DNA of 64,000 nucleotides from assembly GCF_022818495.1 (NCBI RefSeq), contig NZ_CP089291.1, forward strand, positions 682,001-746,000, written 5' to 3'. Position numbers and translations under genes: made by a program. This document shows, one piece after another, positions 44,122-53,142 of the stretch. The notes under the pieces were generated by a model. It did no database searches. It had not been told where the DNA came from and saw only the letters and a program-made list of their open reading frames with translations. This DNA comes from Fodinisporobacter ferrooxydans (GTDB lineage: Bacteria > Bacillota > Bacilli > Tumebacillales > MYW30-H2). Each line of letters opens with the position of its first letter. Positions within the stretch are counted from its first letter, which is position 1.

Positions 44122-44871
44122 CTATGCTCTCATGACGCTCCGAATGGCTTCGGAGAGCTGGATGGCGCCTGTATACAACGCTTTGCCGATGATTGCACCT
44201 GCAACCCCCTGATCGGCATATGTTGACAGTTCGACCAAGTCATCGATGCTTTTCACGCCGCCGGAAGCAATCACCTGCAAGCCGGTCTCCTTGGCCATTT
44301 GTACAATCGCCGGTGTATTCGGACCTGTCAGCGTGCCATCCCGGGCAATATCCGTAAACACAACGCGCGTGGCGCCATGTGCCGCCAATTCCTTGCCCAA
44401 GTCAATCGCTTTTACATCTGCCGTTTCCAGCCAGCCGTTGACAGCCACCATCCCGTCTTTCGCATCAAGGCCAATGACGATTCTTTCACCGTATCGCCGC
44501 AATGCTGCTTTTACAAACTCCGGTTCCTGCACTGCTGCCGTACCTAAAATGCAGCGTTCCACACCCAGCTCGAAATACGACTCCACTGTCTCCATCGTCC
44601 GAATGCCGCCGCCGACTTGCACAGGCACATGGACAGCTTGAACAACCGCCTCAATCACGCTGCGATTTTTCCGTTTCCCATCCTTCGCGCCGTCAAGATC
44701 GACGACATGGATGAAAGCAGCCCCCTGCTCTTGCCATTGTGCTGCAACCGCCGCCGGGTCCTCATGATACACGGTCATGGCGGCATAATCCCCTTTATAT
44801 AGGCGAACCGCTTTGCCGTCCCGAATATCAATGGCCGGATATAAAATAAATTCCCGTTGTTCTGTGCCCAT
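44122..44871 (-). CDS. hisA: ProFAR isomerase
   Basis: 249-residue TIM barrel that isomerises ProFAR to PRFAR. Catalytic Asp residues lie in LYPAIDIRDGKAVRL near residue 14 and in TRVVFTDIARDGTLTGPN near 176. QVGGGIRTMETVESYF and IASGGVKSIDDLVEL are the phosphate-binding loops. Its ATG overlaps the hisH stop (TAATG), so the genes are coupled. Confidence 0.96.
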   Translation of the reverse strand: MGTEQREFILYPAIDIRDGKAVRLYKGDYAAMTVYHEDPAAVAAQWQEQGAAFIHVVDLDGAKDGKRKNRSVIEAVVQAVHVPVQVGGGIRTMETVESYFELGVERCILGTAAVQEPEFVKAALRRYGERIVIGLDAKDGMVAVNGWLETADVKAIDLGKELAAHGATRVVFTDIARDGTLTGPNTPAIVQMAKETGLQVIASGGVKSIDDLVELSTYADQGVAGAIIGKALYTGAIQLSEAIRSVMRA

Positions 44872-45491
44872 TATAAAACAACCTCCCGCGTGACCAGCTT
44901 GCCAAAGTTGGCCAGCAAACGCAGGCCGATATGGCTGCTTTTTTCCGGGTGGAATTGAATGCCGATCACGTTATCCTTTGCCACAATGGCTGGCACATCT
45001 TGAAAATAGTCGGTTGACGCCAGGACAACCGCCGAATCTTGCGGATCTACATAATAAGAATGCACAAAGTATACATGGGATCCTTCTGTCACGCCATCCA
45101 AAATGGGATGCTCGCGTTTGAATTGCAGTTGATTCCAACCCACTTGCGGAATCTTAAAATCTCCTTGAAACCGTCGCACATGTCCTGGGATAAAATTCAG
45201 TCCTTCATGGAGTCCATGCTCTTCACTCGTTGCAAACAGCAACTGCATGCCAAGACAAATGCCAAGAAACGGTGTGCCGTCTTTTACGACTGCACGGATG
45301 GGTTCAAGCAGTCCCGCCTGCCGGATATTTTCCATCGCATCGCCAAAAGCGCCAACTCCCGGAAGTACGACACCGTCTGCTTGTAAAATGTCTTCCTTCT
45401 TGTTTGTAACGACCGCTTCATAGCCGACATTCAGAAATGCTTTCTCAACACTGCGAAGGTTGCCCACCCCATAGTCGATAATGGCAATCAT
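44871..45491 (-). CDS. hisH: Imidazole glycerol phosphate synthase glutaminase subunit
   Basis: 206 residues from the ATG at 45491 with AAAGGAG 9 bp upstream; the longer frame overlapping hisB is rejected. The class I amidotransferase triad is visible: Cys in FLGICLGMQLLF near residue 82, and His and Glu in IGIQFHPEKSSHIG near 186-188. It feeds ammonia to HisF. It starts 1 bp after the hisB stop. Confidence 0.95.
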   Translation of the reverse strand: MIAIIDYGVGNLRSVEKAFLNVGYEAVVTNKKEDILQADGVVLPGVGAFGDAMENIRQAGLLEPIRAVVKDGTPFLGICLGMQLLFATSEEHGLHEGLNFIPGHVRRFQGDFKIPQVGWNQLQFKREHPILDGVTEGSHVYFVHSYYVDPQDSAVVLASTDYFQDVPAIVAKDNVIGIQFHPEKSSHIGLRLLANFGKLVTREVVL

Positions 45492-45492
45492 G

Positions 45493-46080
45493 TTACAAGA
45501 CTCCTTTCGTCGATAAAACACCCTGGATTCGCGGATCGACGGAAACAGCTTCCGACAATGCGCCGGCAAACGCCTTGAAAATCCCTTCAATCATGTGATG
45601 GCTGTTTGTGCCATAATGAAGGTTGACGTGCAGCGTGACACCTGCATTGCCGGTAAACGCCTGAAAAAATTCCTGCACCAGCTCAGTCGAAAATGTTCCC
45701 ACTTTCTCCGTTGGAAACTCTGCATGAAACACCAGGAACGAACGGCCGCTGATATCGACGGTCACCTGTGCCAGAGATTCATCCATCGGAGTGAATCGGT
45801 TGCCATAGCGGCGAATGCCCGCCTTGTCTCCCAATGCTTTTTTAAACGCTTGCCCAAGGCAAATTCCAATATCTTCTACCGTGTGATGATCGTCGATATC
45901 TACATCGCCATTCGCTGCAATTGCCAGATCAAAGCTGCTATGTTTGGAAAACAAGTCTAACATATGACGCAAAAACGGAACAGGAAATCGCAAGTCTCGC
46001 TGTCCTTGTCCGTCCAGGTTCAATGCCAGTTGAATTTGTGTCTCTGTCGTATCCCTTTGAATGGATGCCTGGCGACTCAT
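45493..46080 (-). CDS. hisB: Imidazoleglycerol-phosphate dehydratase
   Basis: 195 residues, the single-function dehydratase without a phosphatase domain. Both metal-binding His clusters are present: [19 protein letters not shown] near residue 62, and [19 protein letters not shown] near 155. It converts IGP to imidazole acetol phosphate. It overlaps the hisD stop by 4 bp. Neither HisC nor a histidinol-phosphatase is in the operon, so those steps are encoded elsewhere. Confidence 0.96.
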   Translation of the reverse strand: MSRQASIQRDTTETQIQLALNLDGQGQRDLRFPVPFLRHMLDLFSKHSSFDLAIAANGDVDIDDHHTVEDIGICLGQAFKKALGDKAGIRRYGNRFTPMDESLAQVTVDISGRSFLVFHAEFPTEKVGTFSTELVQEFFQAFTGNAGVTLHVNLHYGTNSHHMIEGIFKAFAGALSEAVSVDPRIQGVLSTKGVL

Positions 46081-47369
46081 AGTTTCCCTTCCACTCCTTC
46101 TTTTTTCATCCGGATGCCGACCGCTCTTGCATGCCCATGCAATCCTTCCGCTTCCGCCAGCGTGACGATGTATTGCCCGTCCCGCAGCAGCGCTTCCTTC
46201 GAATACTGGATCAGACTGCTTTTTTTCATAAAATCATCGACGTTTAAAGGAGAGGAAAAGCGTGCCGTCCCGTTTGTCGGCAATACGTGGTTCGGTCCCG
46301 CAAAATAATCTCCGACCGGCTCGGAACTGTACGGTCCGACAAAAATCGCGCCGGCATTTTCAATCAACGGTACGTAACTTGGAGCGTCCTCGATTTGCAG
46401 TTCCAAATGCTCCGGTGCAATCCGATTCGACATGGCAATTGCTTCATCCAATGAATCCACAAGAACGATCGCTCCATATGTTTCGATCGATGCGGCGGCA
46501 ATCTCCTTGCGGGGCAAATCTGCCAATTGCTGTTCAACACTTGCTTGCACCGCTTTTGCCAAGCATTCGGATGTGGTGACGAGAATCGATGCCGCCAGTG
46601 GATCGTGTTCCGCTTGTGAGAGAAGATCTGCCGCGATGTAATCGGGATCTGCCGAATCGTCAGCGATCACGAGAATCTCCGTGGGACCTGCAATCATATC
46701 AATCGCCACTTGACCAAAAACGGCTTGTTTCGCTAATGCCACATACAGGTTGCCAGGTCCTACAATTTTATCGACAGGCCGAATCGATTCCGTCCCGTAT
46801 GCAAGTGCTGCAATCCCTTGCGCTCCGCCAATTCGGTAAACTTCCGAAATACCGAGTTCGCGAATCGCCACAAGGACTCCCGGATCCTTTAACGTCCCCT
46901 CTGAAGTTGGCGGGCTGATCAAAACGATTTCTTTGACGCCTGCGACTTGTGCCGGAATGACATTCATCAATACGGAGGACGGATAAGCAGCCCTCCCGCC
47001 TGGCACATATACGCCGACACGCCGCAACGGACGAATCACTTGCCCGAGGATCGTGCCATCCGGCTGTGCATACTGCCACGACTCCCGTTTTTGTTTTTCG
47101 TGAAAGATGCGGATATTTTGCATCGCTTTCCGAAGCGCCGTCAAAAATTCCTGTGATACTTGTTTATACGCTTGCTCGTATTGCTCTTCCGGAATCCGAA
47201 AATCAGTCAGGTCAACTCCGTCAAATCGCCGTGTAAAGGAGCGCAATTGTTGGTCTCCAAACTGCCGTACTCTTGCAAGAATATCTTGAACGATTTCCCG
47301 TTCTTTTTCATAGGATTGCTGTGTATCTCTTTGCAATGCGTATTCCTCTGCCCGAATGATCCGCATCAT
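46077..47369 (-). CDS. hisD: Histidinol dehydrogenase
   Basis: 430 residues catalysing the last two oxidations to L-histidine with NAD+ and Zn. Motifs: [20 protein letters not shown] near residue 125, [20 protein letters not shown] near 235, [17 protein letters not shown] near 260 with Zn ligands, and [20 protein letters not shown] near 370. AGAG-like [16 protein letters not shown] binds NAD. The start has AGAGG 7 bp upstream and overlaps hisG by 4 bp. Confidence 0.96.
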   Translation of the reverse strand: MMRIIRAEEYALQRDTQQSYEKEREIVQDILARVRQFGDQQLRSFTRRFDGVDLTDFRIPEEQYEQAYKQVSQEFLTALRKAMQNIRIFHEKQKRESWQYAQPDGTILGQVIRPLRRVGVYVPGGRAAYPSSVLMNVIPAQVAGVKEIVLISPPTSEGTLKDPGVLVAIRELGISEVYRIGGAQGIAALAYGTESIRPVDKIVGPGNLYVALAKQAVFGQVAIDMIAGPTEILVIADDSADPDYIAADLLSQAEHDPLAASILVTTSECLAKAVQASVEQQLADLPRKEIAAASIETYGAIVLVDSLDEAIAMSNRIAPEHLELQIEDAPSYVPLIENAGAIFVGPYSSEPVGDYFAGPNHVLPTNGTARFSSPLNVDDFMKKSSLIQYSKEALLRDGQYIVTLAEAEGLHGHARAVGIRMKKEGVEGKL

Positions 47370-48013
47370 ACTTGTACCTCTTTTCTTAGATCGATCCGTC
47401 CCCGCAATTTGCGCGTGAGTTCATCGATTTCTTGCTCCCGCAGCCGGAAACTCATCCGGTTCGCAATCAGCCGGGTGGAGATTGGAACGATTTCCTCAAG
47501 TACAACCAATCCATTTTCCACCAACGTTCGACCTGTCTCGACAATATCGACAATTCGTTCCGCCAAACCGATCAATGGCGCCAACTCCACGGAGCCATGC
47601 AGCAAGATCACTTCTACCTGCTGTCCGAGCGAGCGAAAATACTCGGTAGCAATCCTCGGATATTTGCTCGCGATGCGAGGAACCGTGCCAAAGTATTTGG
47701 TCTCAGGAAGCCCTGCCACACACATGCGGCACTTTCCGATCCCCAAGTCCAATAACTCATACACATCCCGACCGGCTTCCAGCAAAACATCTTTACCGAC
47801 AATCCCCAAGTCTGCCGCACCATATTCCACGTACGTAGGTACATCGGTCGGTTTGGCGATCATATAGCGAATGGTCCCACAAGGGGATTCCAGAATCAAC
47901 TTGCGTGAATCGTCATCAGCGGGTACCGGTATGCCTGCCTCATGAAACAATTGTAATGTTTGGTCCATGATTCGCCCTTTTGACAGAGCGATGGTTAAAC
48001 CGTCAAATGCCAT
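47366..48013 (-). CDS. hisG: ATP phosphoribosyltransferase, short form
   Basis: 215 residues from the ATG at 48013 with GGAGG 10 bp upstream. This is the short HisG, which lacks the C-terminal regulatory domain and needs HisZ; hisZ is just upstream. It joins ATP and PRPP in the committed step. LTIALSKGRIMDQTLQLFHE opens the catalytic domain, and the PRPP-binding loop EIVETGRTLVENGL-like text (IVDIVETGRTLVENGL) is near residue 155. Confidence 0.96.
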   Translation of the reverse strand: MAFDGLTIALSKGRIMDQTLQLFHEAGIPVPADDDSRKLILESPCGTIRYMIAKPTDVPTYVEYGAADLGIVGKDVLLEAGRDVYELLDLGIGKCRMCVAGLPETKYFGTVPRIASKYPRIATEYFRSLGQQVEVILLHGSVELAPLIGLAERIVDIVETGRTLVENGLVVLEEIVPISTRLIANRMSFRLREQEIDELTRKLRGRIDLRKEVQV

Positions 48014-48135
48014 CTTAACCAAACCTCCAGTTGATAAAAACCATGCCACATCACAACGGACCGAATGAAAAATCATCCATTCCCTTCCCCGTGTCAGCAT
48101 GTTCCATTCTTGACGCTTTCCCTTATTTAAACACG

Positions 48136-49410
48136 TTACATGCTTGAATCCATTCCAGCATAAAATTTTTCGAACAGTTGACGAATCGACGAATCGTCCG
48201 TATGCAACGTTCCGTTTTCAAGCTTCAAAACGCTTGGCATTGGATCTACGAAATGTCCCTGCACATTCTTCGAATGCGGAATATTTGCGATATCCTTGCG
48301 CTGAAGCGACACATAGTATCCTTGTGCCCGCAAATATTCGGTAAAACCGATCGCCATAGATCGATCTTCAAGATTCGATGCATATTTGATCAGCAGTCGC
48401 ACAGGTCCATTTCCTTCATCTGAAGCACTTAACAAATCCAAAATTCGGTCAACGCCGATCATGAAGCCCGTAGCTGGAAGGTGTCGTCCAAATTTCGTAT
48501 ACAATTCGTCATAACGCCCGCCGCCGCAAACGGGAAACCCGATTTTCGGAGCATATCCTTCAAATACGACGCCTGTATAATAATGCTGCGCCAACAGAAC
48601 GCTTAAATCAATGGCAACTGCCTCTTGCACCCGATACGCCCCTAATAGATTCCAAACATCCTGTAGATTATCAAGAGCCTGCCGTGCTTTCGGATCTTCT
48701 GTCAAGTTGCGGGCCATTTCGATCGCATCGATCCCGCCGCGCAAGCGAACAATTTCCAACAATGTGGATCGATCATCTTGAGAGGCGATTGATGCCTGGA
48801 CGATTTGCTCATATGCCACATAATTTTTATCTTCCAGCGCCGTTTGCAATTGCGCCCGTGTCGCAGCATCCTGCACTTTCTCGCGAAAAATCGCCTGCAG
48901 GAATTTCACATTGCCAATAGCCAATTTAAATCCTGTAATACCAATGGATTTTAACGTATTGACAGCTAAAGCGATCACTTCCGCATCCGCATCTGCCGTG
49001 TCGTCTCCCACCAGTTCAACACCCGCTTGTGTAAACTCTGCATCCCGTCCTGCCGCCAACTCTTGGATTCGAAAAAGAGAACCTTGATAGGATAAACGGA
49101 TTGGCAATGGCTGATCCTTTAATAGAGAGGATACAACGCGGGCAATTGGAGCTGTCATATCGGGGCGCAGCACGATCGTGCGGCCGGATCGTTCAAAAAA
49201 TTTAAAAACACGCTCATCGGAACTGCGCAACGATCCATTTTGGAAAATATCCATATACTCTAAAGTGGGAGTAATTACTTCTTCATAGCCCCACTTGGCG
49301 TAGTTTTGCAAAATATCACTTTCCAATTGCCGTTTCTTAGCGGCGATTCTAGGCAAGTAATCGCGTACACCTTGCGGCTTTTCAAAAAACACAGGAATAT
49401 TTGTACTCAT
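48136..49410 (-). CDS. hisZ: ATP phosphoribosyltransferase regulatory subunit
   Basis: 424 residues from the ATG at 49410; the matching AGGTGAT ribosome binding segment is a little distant, and a GTG 15 bp upstream is an alternative. It is a class II aminoacyl-tRNA-synthetase-like protein without tRNA-charging activity that makes the histidine-sensitive octamer with short HisG. GVRDYLPRIAAKKRQLESDI and FKFFERSGRTIVLRPDMTAP are the HisRS-like motifs. First gene of hisZGDBHAFI. Confidence 0.95.
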   Translation of the reverse strand: MSTNIPVFFEKPQGVRDYLPRIAAKKRQLESDILQNYAKWGYEEVITPTLEYMDIFQNGSLRSSDERVFKFFERSGRTIVLRPDMTAPIARVVSSLLKDQPLPIRLSYQGSLFRIQELAAGRDAEFTQAGVELVGDDTADADAEVIALAVNTLKSIGITGFKLAIGNVKFLQAIFREKVQDAATRAQLQTALEDKNYVAYEQIVQASIASQDDRSTLLEIVRLRGGIDAIEMARNLTEDPKARQALDNLQDVWNLLGAYRVQEAVAIDLSVLLAQHYYTGVVFEGYAPKIGFPVCGGGRYDELYTKFGRHLPATGFMIGVDRILDLLSASDEGNGPVRLLIKYASNLEDRSMAIGFTEYLRAQGYYVSLQRKDIANIPHSKNVQGHFVDPMPSVLKLENGTLHTDDSSIRQLFEKFYAGMDSSM

Positions 49411-49430
49411 TGTCGATTTTATCACCTCGC

Positions 49431-49494
49431 GCTTTAGTCTGCTAATATACTAAAGCATTAACATTATACTACCACCGTTTCTGGAATGCGTCAA
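49431..49494 (-). promoter_or_regulatory. his operon promoter and 5' hairpin
   Basis: On the minus strand TTGACG (49494-49489) is followed after 17 bp by TAGTAT (49471-49466). The predicted start lies at the edge of an 8-bp hairpin, GCTTTAGT (49431-49438) with ACTAAAGC (49449-49456). A 5'-terminal stem-loop could stabilise the long his mRNA. No T-box or histidine-rich leader peptide is evident. Confidence 0.6.
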
Positions 49495-49606
49495 TTGTAT
49501 CATAGTGCGAGAGAATGCATGAAGGAAGAGAGGATGAAATCAATAATTTGAAAGACAAGCAGTATGAAAAAAGAAGATCGATTGCATGTTGATGTAAACG
49601 GTTCTT

Positions 49607-50146
49607 TTAATTCATCTTCAACACTTTCACGTCATACCGGACATCAGATACTTCCTGATTTATGAGACGAAGTCCCTTATCCACATCTCGAACATGTTTT
49701 TCAAGTGTATTTAACTGTAATTGGGTGTTGTCCAATTTCTTGGCATTCAATAAAACTTGTTCTGCAACTGCGTCAATTTTCAATTCCAGCCTGTCAAAAC
49801 GTTCGCTCATGCCTGCATTTGCTGCTTCCAGTTTGTCAAAACGTTCGCTCATTCCCGCATTTGCTGCTTCCAGCCTGTCAAAACGTTCGCTCATTCCTGT
49901 ATTTGCTGCTTCCAGCCTGTCAAAACGTTCGCTCATTCCTGTATTTGCTGCTTCCAGCCTGTCAAAACGTTCGCTCATTCCCGCATTTGCTGCTTCCAGC
50001 CTGTCAAAACGTTCGCTCATTCCTGTATTTGCTGCTTCCAGCCTGTCAAAACGTTCATTCGATTTTGACTCCATTTTATCGATATGATTGCTTAGTGACT
50101 TCTGGCCTTCCAATAACTGTTGCAAAATCTGTTGGATATCGTCCAT
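49607..50146 (-). CDS. Coiled-coil protein with 14-residue tandem repeats
   Basis: 179 residues. The centre consists of near-identical 14-residue units of the type SERFDRLEAANTGM, six complete copies plus flanking partial units. Two heptads per unit predict a long parallel coiled coil. The N-terminus (MDDIQQILQQLLEGQKSLSN) and the C-terminus (LNTLEKHVRDVDKGLRLINQ) continue the heptad pattern. There is no membrane segment or enzyme motif. Similar short coiled-coil repeat proteins are widespread in Bacilli with unknown function. The DNA repeat is a minisatellite, so length probably varies between strains. Confidence 0.85.
   Translation of the reverse strand: MDDIQQILQQLLEGQKSLSNHIDKMESKSNERFDRLEAANTGMSERFDRLEAANAGMSERFDRLEAANTGMSERFDRLEAANTGMSERFDRLEAANAGMSERFDKLEAANAGMSERFDRLELKIDAVAEQVLLNAKKLDNTQLQLNTLEKHVRDVDKGLRLINQEVSDVRYDVKVLKMN
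49793..50057. repeat. 42-bp minisatellite inside the coiled-coil gene
   Basis: GTCAAAACGTTC recurs exactly every 42 bp at 49793, 49835, 49877, 49919, 49961, 50003 and 50045. The first six are complete 42-bp units that differ at only a few positions; the seventh is partial. Unit length is a multiple of three, so copy-number change keeps the reading frame. Confidence 0.95.
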
Positions 50147-50198
50147 TTGCTTATCCCTCCCTATTTTGAATATACACTTCCATTATAAAATGAAAATT

Positions 50199-50233
50199 GA
50201 ATCAGGTGGAGGTGTTGTTACTTCACCTGATTC
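50199..50233 (-). terminator. Hairpin after the M23 peptidase gene
   Basis: GAATCAGGTG (50199-50208) and CACCTGATTC (50224-50233) form a 10-bp stem followed on the minus strand by AATTTTCATTTT. An imperfect copy of GTTACTTCACCYGATTC sits next to it. Confidence 0.6.
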
Positions 50234-50275
50234 GTTACTTCACCCGATTCAGTGAAAGAAAACCGAACGTAGCAA

Positions 50276-51715
50276 TTACATATAAGGTGCCGGATTCACC
50301 CGAACTCCATTGACGCGAACCTCATAGTGCAAATGCGGTCCTGTCGCTTCTCCGGTCATCCCAACAGCACCGATGGTTTGGCCTTTCGTGACCCGTTGTC
50401 CCACTTGCACATCAATTCTCGACATATGGCCATAGATGGAGACCACACCATTGCCATGATCAATTTCCACCCAATTGCCATATCCGCCGTTGTTCCAACC
50501 GGCATCAATAACCGTACCGTTATTGCTGGCCCAGATCGGCGTACCTGTTGGGGCGCCAATATCGACTCCGGGATGAAACTCATAGCCGCGATTTTCCCCA
50601 TATGGTGATGTAATCAAATGACTGGAAATCGGCCAAATATAATCACCGCTGGCGATTCCGCTATTTGTCCCGCGTTTTACGACTGCCTGCACCATTTGTT
50701 GTTTGACAGTGCGCGCAAGGATATCCTGTTTCACGACTTTACCGTTTACCGTTACAATATGTAATGTTTGCGTCTCTAAACCGTTTTGGCCTTCTGTGAT
50801 CACTTTTGTATCCCCTGTAGCCATCGCGTCGTCATCTATGTATCGGGTTGTATATGGAACAGTCACGTCCTTTGTGACCGTTTGGTCGACAGTTACATGT
50901 ACATAAGGATCTTTTGTGCTAACGACAAGCTTCTCTCCTAATTGCAGGTTGTTGATATTGGAAAGAACCGGGTTTGAACTGACCAATTTGTCAACTGTCG
51001 TATCCGTTCGTTTCGCAATATCCCATAAAGTATCACCACGGGATACTACATAGGTTTGCGGTGAATCCGCACCACCCAATACTTGATGAACAGCATCTGA
51101 CACACTTTTTACTGTTCCTGCCGTACCCAGATATGGAATAAAACGAATGGCATCGTTAATCGAAACACGGCTATTCTTTGGCTGATTTCGCAAATAGAAT
51201 TGTTCAACCGCTTTCAGGACATCTTCCGCCGCTTGTGAATTTGCTACATTGACAATGTTTTGATTGTTTATTTGAATCGTGACAGGGGCAATTCCCGCTG
51301 CTGCCAGACGTTTTCCGTCAATCGGCTGAAATTGTTTTGGATCTGCCAACGCAACAGGAGTCAATTTCACTTTCCAGTTGTCGTTCCTTCCCAATGAAGC
51401 CAACGCAGCAGATGCTTCTTGCCGGTTTTTTGCCATCCCTACGTATTTCCCATTGATAAAAACCTGATATGTTCCATTCGCTTGGAATGTATTATGTATA
51501 ATTAACGCACTGCCAATCGATACACTTAGCAATGTACCGATAATTAAAAAGCGCTTTTCGTATAAAAATGTTTGAATCGTTTGTAAAGGCTGCATCCCTT
51601 GCCCAAAAAATTGGTTGCCCAACCGTGAAAATTTCGTATCGTGTCTTTTCTCTTTCCTTTTGGCGGCAATTTTATGCTTAATATTCGCATACAATTGCTG
51701 CGTCAATTCAGACAT
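50276..51715 (-). CDS. LysM-G5-M23 cell-wall peptidase
   Basis: 479 residues from the ATG at 51715 with AAGGAGG 7 bp upstream. A cytoplasmic N-terminus is followed by one membrane helix (FLIIGTLLSVSIGSALII near residue 65). Extracellular domains come in order: LysM near 240-285 (SRGDTLWDIAKRTDTTVDKL), a G5-like domain near 290-360 (KDVTVPYTTRYIDDDAMATG), and an M23 zinc endopeptidase at the C-terminus with GYEFHPGVDIGAPTGTPIW and TGPHLHYEVRVNGVRVNP. The family cleaves peptidoglycan cross-bridges; similar proteins act in cell separation or sporulation. Monocistronic. Confidence 0.92.
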   Translation of the reverse strand: MSELTQQLYANIKHKIAAKRKEKRHDTKFSRLGNQFFGQGMQPLQTIQTFLYEKRFLIIGTLLSVSIGSALIIHNTFQANGTYQVFINGKYVGMAKNRQEASAALASLGRNDNWKVKLTPVALADPKQFQPIDGKRLAAAGIAPVTIQINNQNIVNVANSQAAEDVLKAVEQFYLRNQPKNSRVSINDAIRFIPYLGTAGTVKSVSDAVHQVLGGADSPQTYVVSRGDTLWDIAKRTDTTVDKLVSSNPVLSNINNLQLGEKLVVSTKDPYVHVTVDQTVTKDVTVPYTTRYIDDDAMATGDTKVITEGQNGLETQTLHIVTVNGKVVKQDILARTVKQQMVQAVVKRGTNSGIASGDYIWPISSHLITSPYGENRGYEFHPGVDIGAPTGTPIWASNNGTVIDAGWNNGGYGNWVEIDHGNGVVSIYGHMSRIDVQVGQRVTKGQTIGAVGMTGEATGPHLHYEVRVNGVRVNPAPYM

Positions 51716-51865
51716 GCTTTCGCCTCCTTGGTGTAGAAAATTGTTGGAACAATGAGAAACTAAATTGTTGATACATGGAAAAGCAGCATATAAAAGATAT
51801 GCCGAGAAAGAATATTCGACATCTTTTGCATTTTCCCTTCTGATTTCCAATATAAAAAGACAAGA

Positions 51866-51918
51866 AAAACCCCGCATGTCAGAAAAAGTTCACTTGACTT
51901 TCTGACATGCGGGGTTTT
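51866..51918. terminator. 20-bp perfect-stem terminator of hprK
   Basis: Arms 51866-51885 and 51899-51918 are perfect 20-nt complements with a 13-nt loop, flanked by A and T tracts on both sides. On the minus strand it is followed by TCTTGTCTTTTTA and ends hprK transcription. The 51716-52013 gap holds no gene. Confidence 0.9.
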
Positions 51919-52013
51919 GTATATCAGTTGCTGATTCCTTTCATCCTTTTTCAAGTTTGAATATGAAATCATTTGAATTTGAAATTATCTGTATATGAAA
52001 TCCCGTTGATTCT

Positions 52014-52958
52014 TTATCCCTTCATCTCTGCATCGTCACCCAGAGTTTTCAGCAATTTTTCTGATAGCTCCCGCGCCGCGTTATAACCCATTCGCTTCAG
52101 CCGCTGATTCATGGCAGCCACCTCAATGATGACAGCCAGGTTTCGTCCCGGACGCACCGGAATTGTCACACAGGTAAGGTCCGTGCCCAAAATTCGCACC
52201 TTCTCTTCATCCAGTCCCAGTCTGTCATACGCAACTTCATCTTTCCACGCTTCCAGTTTGATAAGCATTTCTATTTTTTTATGCGTACGTACCGCACCCG
52301 CTCCAAACAATGTCATTACATTCAACACGCCAAGTCCGCGAATTTCCAATAAATATTTAAGCAAAGGCGGCGTTGTTCCAACTAAAATGTTATCTTCAAT
52401 TTGGCTGATTTCAACAGCATCGTCCGCAACCAGACGATGACCTCGCTTGACTAATTCCAAAGCGGTTTCACTTTTCCCGATTCCGCTTGCCCCCTGGATA
52501 AGTATACCGATTCCATATACATCAACCAGAACACCGTGGACTAAAGTTTCCGGAGCTAAATTTTGATCAAGAAAACGTGTAATACGCCCGGCAAGCTTGG
52601 TCGTTGCCAATTCCGATCGCAGTAACGGCAGTTTTTGCAACGATACAATTTCAAATAAGCACTCCGGTATTTGTTGTCCCCGAGAAACGACTAAACAAGG
52701 AGTTTGTTCAGAAGCACAAAGTCCCATCAGTCGTTTCTTCCTGAGATCCTCCGGCAGGCTAAGCAGAAACTCCATTTCTGTTTTGCCGATGATCTGAACT
52801 CTCTCAACGGCATGATACTTTAAAAAACCGGCCAGGGGCAGGCCGGGCCGATTAATATCACTGACTGCTATAACCCGGTTCGTGTCAGCGTCAGTATTTA
52901 CAAGCTCAAGATTGACTTCTTGAATCAGTTCTCTTGTATGTACAACTTTATTTGCCAT
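52014..52958 (-). CDS. hprK: HPr kinase/phosphorylase
   Basis: 314 residues from the ATG at 52958 with GGGTGATC upstream. It phosphorylates or dephosphorylates Ser46 of HPr (and Crh) and so controls CcpA-dependent catabolite repression. The C-terminal kinase domain has the P-loop IQGASGIGKSETALELVKRG near residue 145, then HRLVADDAVEIS, and the family signature MTLFGAGAVRTHKKIEMLIK. The N-terminal receiver-like half (1-125) is intact. Its substrate HPr is encoded 21 kb away. The leader contains a terminator-like hairpin. Confidence 0.95.
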   Translation of the reverse strand: MANKVVHTRELIQEVNLELVNTDADTNRVIAVSDINRPGLPLAGFLKYHAVERVQIIGKTEMEFLLSLPEDLRKKRLMGLCASEQTPCLVVSRGQQIPECLFEIVSLQKLPLLRSELATTKLAGRITRFLDQNLAPETLVHGVLVDVYGIGILIQGASGIGKSETALELVKRGHRLVADDAVEISQIEDNILVGTTPPLLKYLLEIRGLGVLNVMTLFGAGAVRTHKKIEMLIKLEAWKDEVAYDRLGLDEEKVRILGTDLTCVTIPVRPGRNLAVIIEVAAMNQRLKRMGYNAARELSEKLLKTLGDDAEMKG

Positions 52959-52991
52959 CTCGATCACCCGCTTTTGGTCCGAATACAAAGA

Positions 52992-53024
52992 GAACCCAAT
53001 TAAGCGGGGAGTCTTAATGGGTTC
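52992..53024 (-). promoter_or_regulatory. Terminator-like hairpin in the hprK leader
   Basis: Arms 52992-53004 and 53013-53024 pair almost perfectly (one bulged A) and are followed on the minus strand by TCTTTG. It lies 34 bp before the hprK start codon and downstream of the predicted hprK promoter, so it may attenuate hprK. It could also end msmX transcripts. Confidence 0.5.
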
Positions 53025-53065
53025 ATCTTATAGAAATCCCGAGGCTTTTGACCTCAATGTACTTT

Positions 53066-53095
53066 ACTATACCATGAATGTACCAGGTTTGTGAA
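53066..53095 (-). promoter_or_regulatory. Predicted sigma-A promoter of hprK
   Basis: TTCACA (53095-53090) and TATAGT (53071-53066) on the minus strand are 18 bp apart, each one base from consensus. The transcript would start near 53059 with a leader of about 100 nt. Confidence 0.6.
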
Positions 53096-53114
53096 AAAAA
53101 TCGAAAAAATTTAC

Positions 53115-53142
53115 AATCAAGTCTTAAAAATCAAGTCTTAAA
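53115..53142. repeat. 14-bp tandem duplication across the msmX stop codon
   Basis: AATCAAGTCTTAAA occurs at 53115-53128 and directly again at 53129-53142. The second copy includes the msmX stop (53138-53140), so the end of the gene has been duplicated without harm. Confidence 0.8.

Noticed and set aside
49426-49606. Histidine attenuator leader peptide
   Set aside because: No run of His codons and no terminator/antiterminator pair before hisZ.
49757-50068. CRISPR array suggested by regular 42-bp repeats
   Set aside because: There are no unique spacers; the whole unit repeats and encodes a heptad protein.
49662-50169. Three long plus-strand ORFs with repeats such as SLSKRSLIPVF opposite the coiled-coil gene
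   Set aside because: They arise only because a 42-bp in-frame repeat leaves several frames open; no ribosome binding site, and the minus-strand frame gives a sensible coiled coil.
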